64,000 nucleotides of DNA. Origin: Meconema thalassinum (Eukaryota > Arthropoda > Insecta > Orthoptera > Tettigoniidae). Of the stretch, positions 63,690 to 64,000 are shown piece after piece (position 1 is the stretch's first letter; every line of letters begins with the position of its first letter). A model generated the notes under the pieces. It made no database searches, had not been told where the DNA came from, and worked only from the letters and a program-made list of their open reading frames with translations. The stretch spans positions 290,775,065-290,839,064 of the forward strand of contig OX336395.1 of assembly GCA_946902985.2 (NCBI GenBank), written 5' to 3'. Made by a program: the position numbers and the translations under genes.

Positions 63690-64000
63690 TATCCAGGGGC
63701 AACGTCTGACGTCATGAAAGGTAGTTTGTTACCTGCCAGAACTGTCTCGTCCAGTCCGCATAAGTCAAGCTTATCCCCACTAATTATTATTGTGTACTGA
63801 AAAGTAGACAAATATATTAAGGTGGGCTTCGCCTACGTGGTATGACTAGCATCTATCTTTACACAGCACCCCGGATGCTTTCATTGCGGAGCTAGCAAGA
63901 TAAATGGGTTGTTTTTTAAGTTTTGGCACCTTTGTTATAACTGGATTAATAACTCATTTAGATGGTTCCAAGTTTTACAGACCCTCGACGTAGGCCCCAC
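63690..64000. other. No recognisable gene at window end
   Basis: No ORF or repeat boundary was recognised. Confidence 0.35.

Noticed and set aside
63815..63860. Possible Helitron 3' end (GGCTTCGCC near CTAG)
   Set aside because: Hairpin and CTAG spacing/orientation do not fit the other Helitron ends and no family body is adjacent.

Overview
The window looks like genomic DNA of an insect, possibly a polyneopteran with a large repeat-rich genome. The basis is sparse coding sequence, introns, an insect-like Kozak context (CAAAATG), many tRNA-derived SINEs, P-superfamily/THAP, hAT, Tc1/mariner and Helitron remnants, LINE 3' ends and a Ty3/gypsy element. The species assignment is inference. There are no bacterial operons, and no rRNA, CRISPR or free-standing tRNA gene was seen.

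Layout. 1-13 kb is a patchwork of SINEs, LINE 3' ends, a deleted mariner, a THAP pseudogene, a degenerate multicopy gene with duplicated zinc-binding modules (4.85-6.52 kb, minus), and a LINE reverse-transcriptase fragment (11.5-12.5 kb). 13-19 kb holds a possible 47-nt host exon, a hAT remnant, SINEs and a minisatellite-bearing repeat. 19.08-25.85 kb is a complete Ty3/gypsy LTR retrotransposon on the minus strand, with near-identical 767-bp LTRs, a 4-bp target duplication, an intact gag and an intact pol separated by one in-frame TAG. 25.9-31.6 kb has several copies of one Helitron family, a P-like transposase pseudogene and a hAT. 32.1-33.7 kb has two abutting hAT elements. 34.2-35.7 kb is a degenerate tandem array. 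36.1-39.35 kb holds three DNA transposons end to end. 39.9-44.7 kb is SINEs plus a second minisatellite-bearing repeat. 45.3-46.55 kb is the one convincing host coding exon: 415 codons ending in a GTGAGT donor, encoding a disordered protein of unknown identity. The rest of the window may be its first intron. It contains a Helitron, LINE and SINE copies, hAT elements with 8-bp target duplications, and a multi-level nested insertion at 52.13-57.29 kb.

SINE families named here. SINE-A: about 500 bp, head GCGGCTTCGGTGGCGTAG, tail (ACCA)n. SINE-B: about 330 bp, head GAGCCTCCGTGGCTTAGG. SINE-C: head GGCCGGCCCCGTGGTG. SINE-D: various heads joined to a shared central block containing TTCCGTGGTTTCCCA. 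SINE-E: about 190 bp. Several copies have perfect target-site duplications, so the insertion order can often be read directly. Most coding sequence here belongs to mobile elements. Only the gypsy element looks intact enough to encode working proteins.
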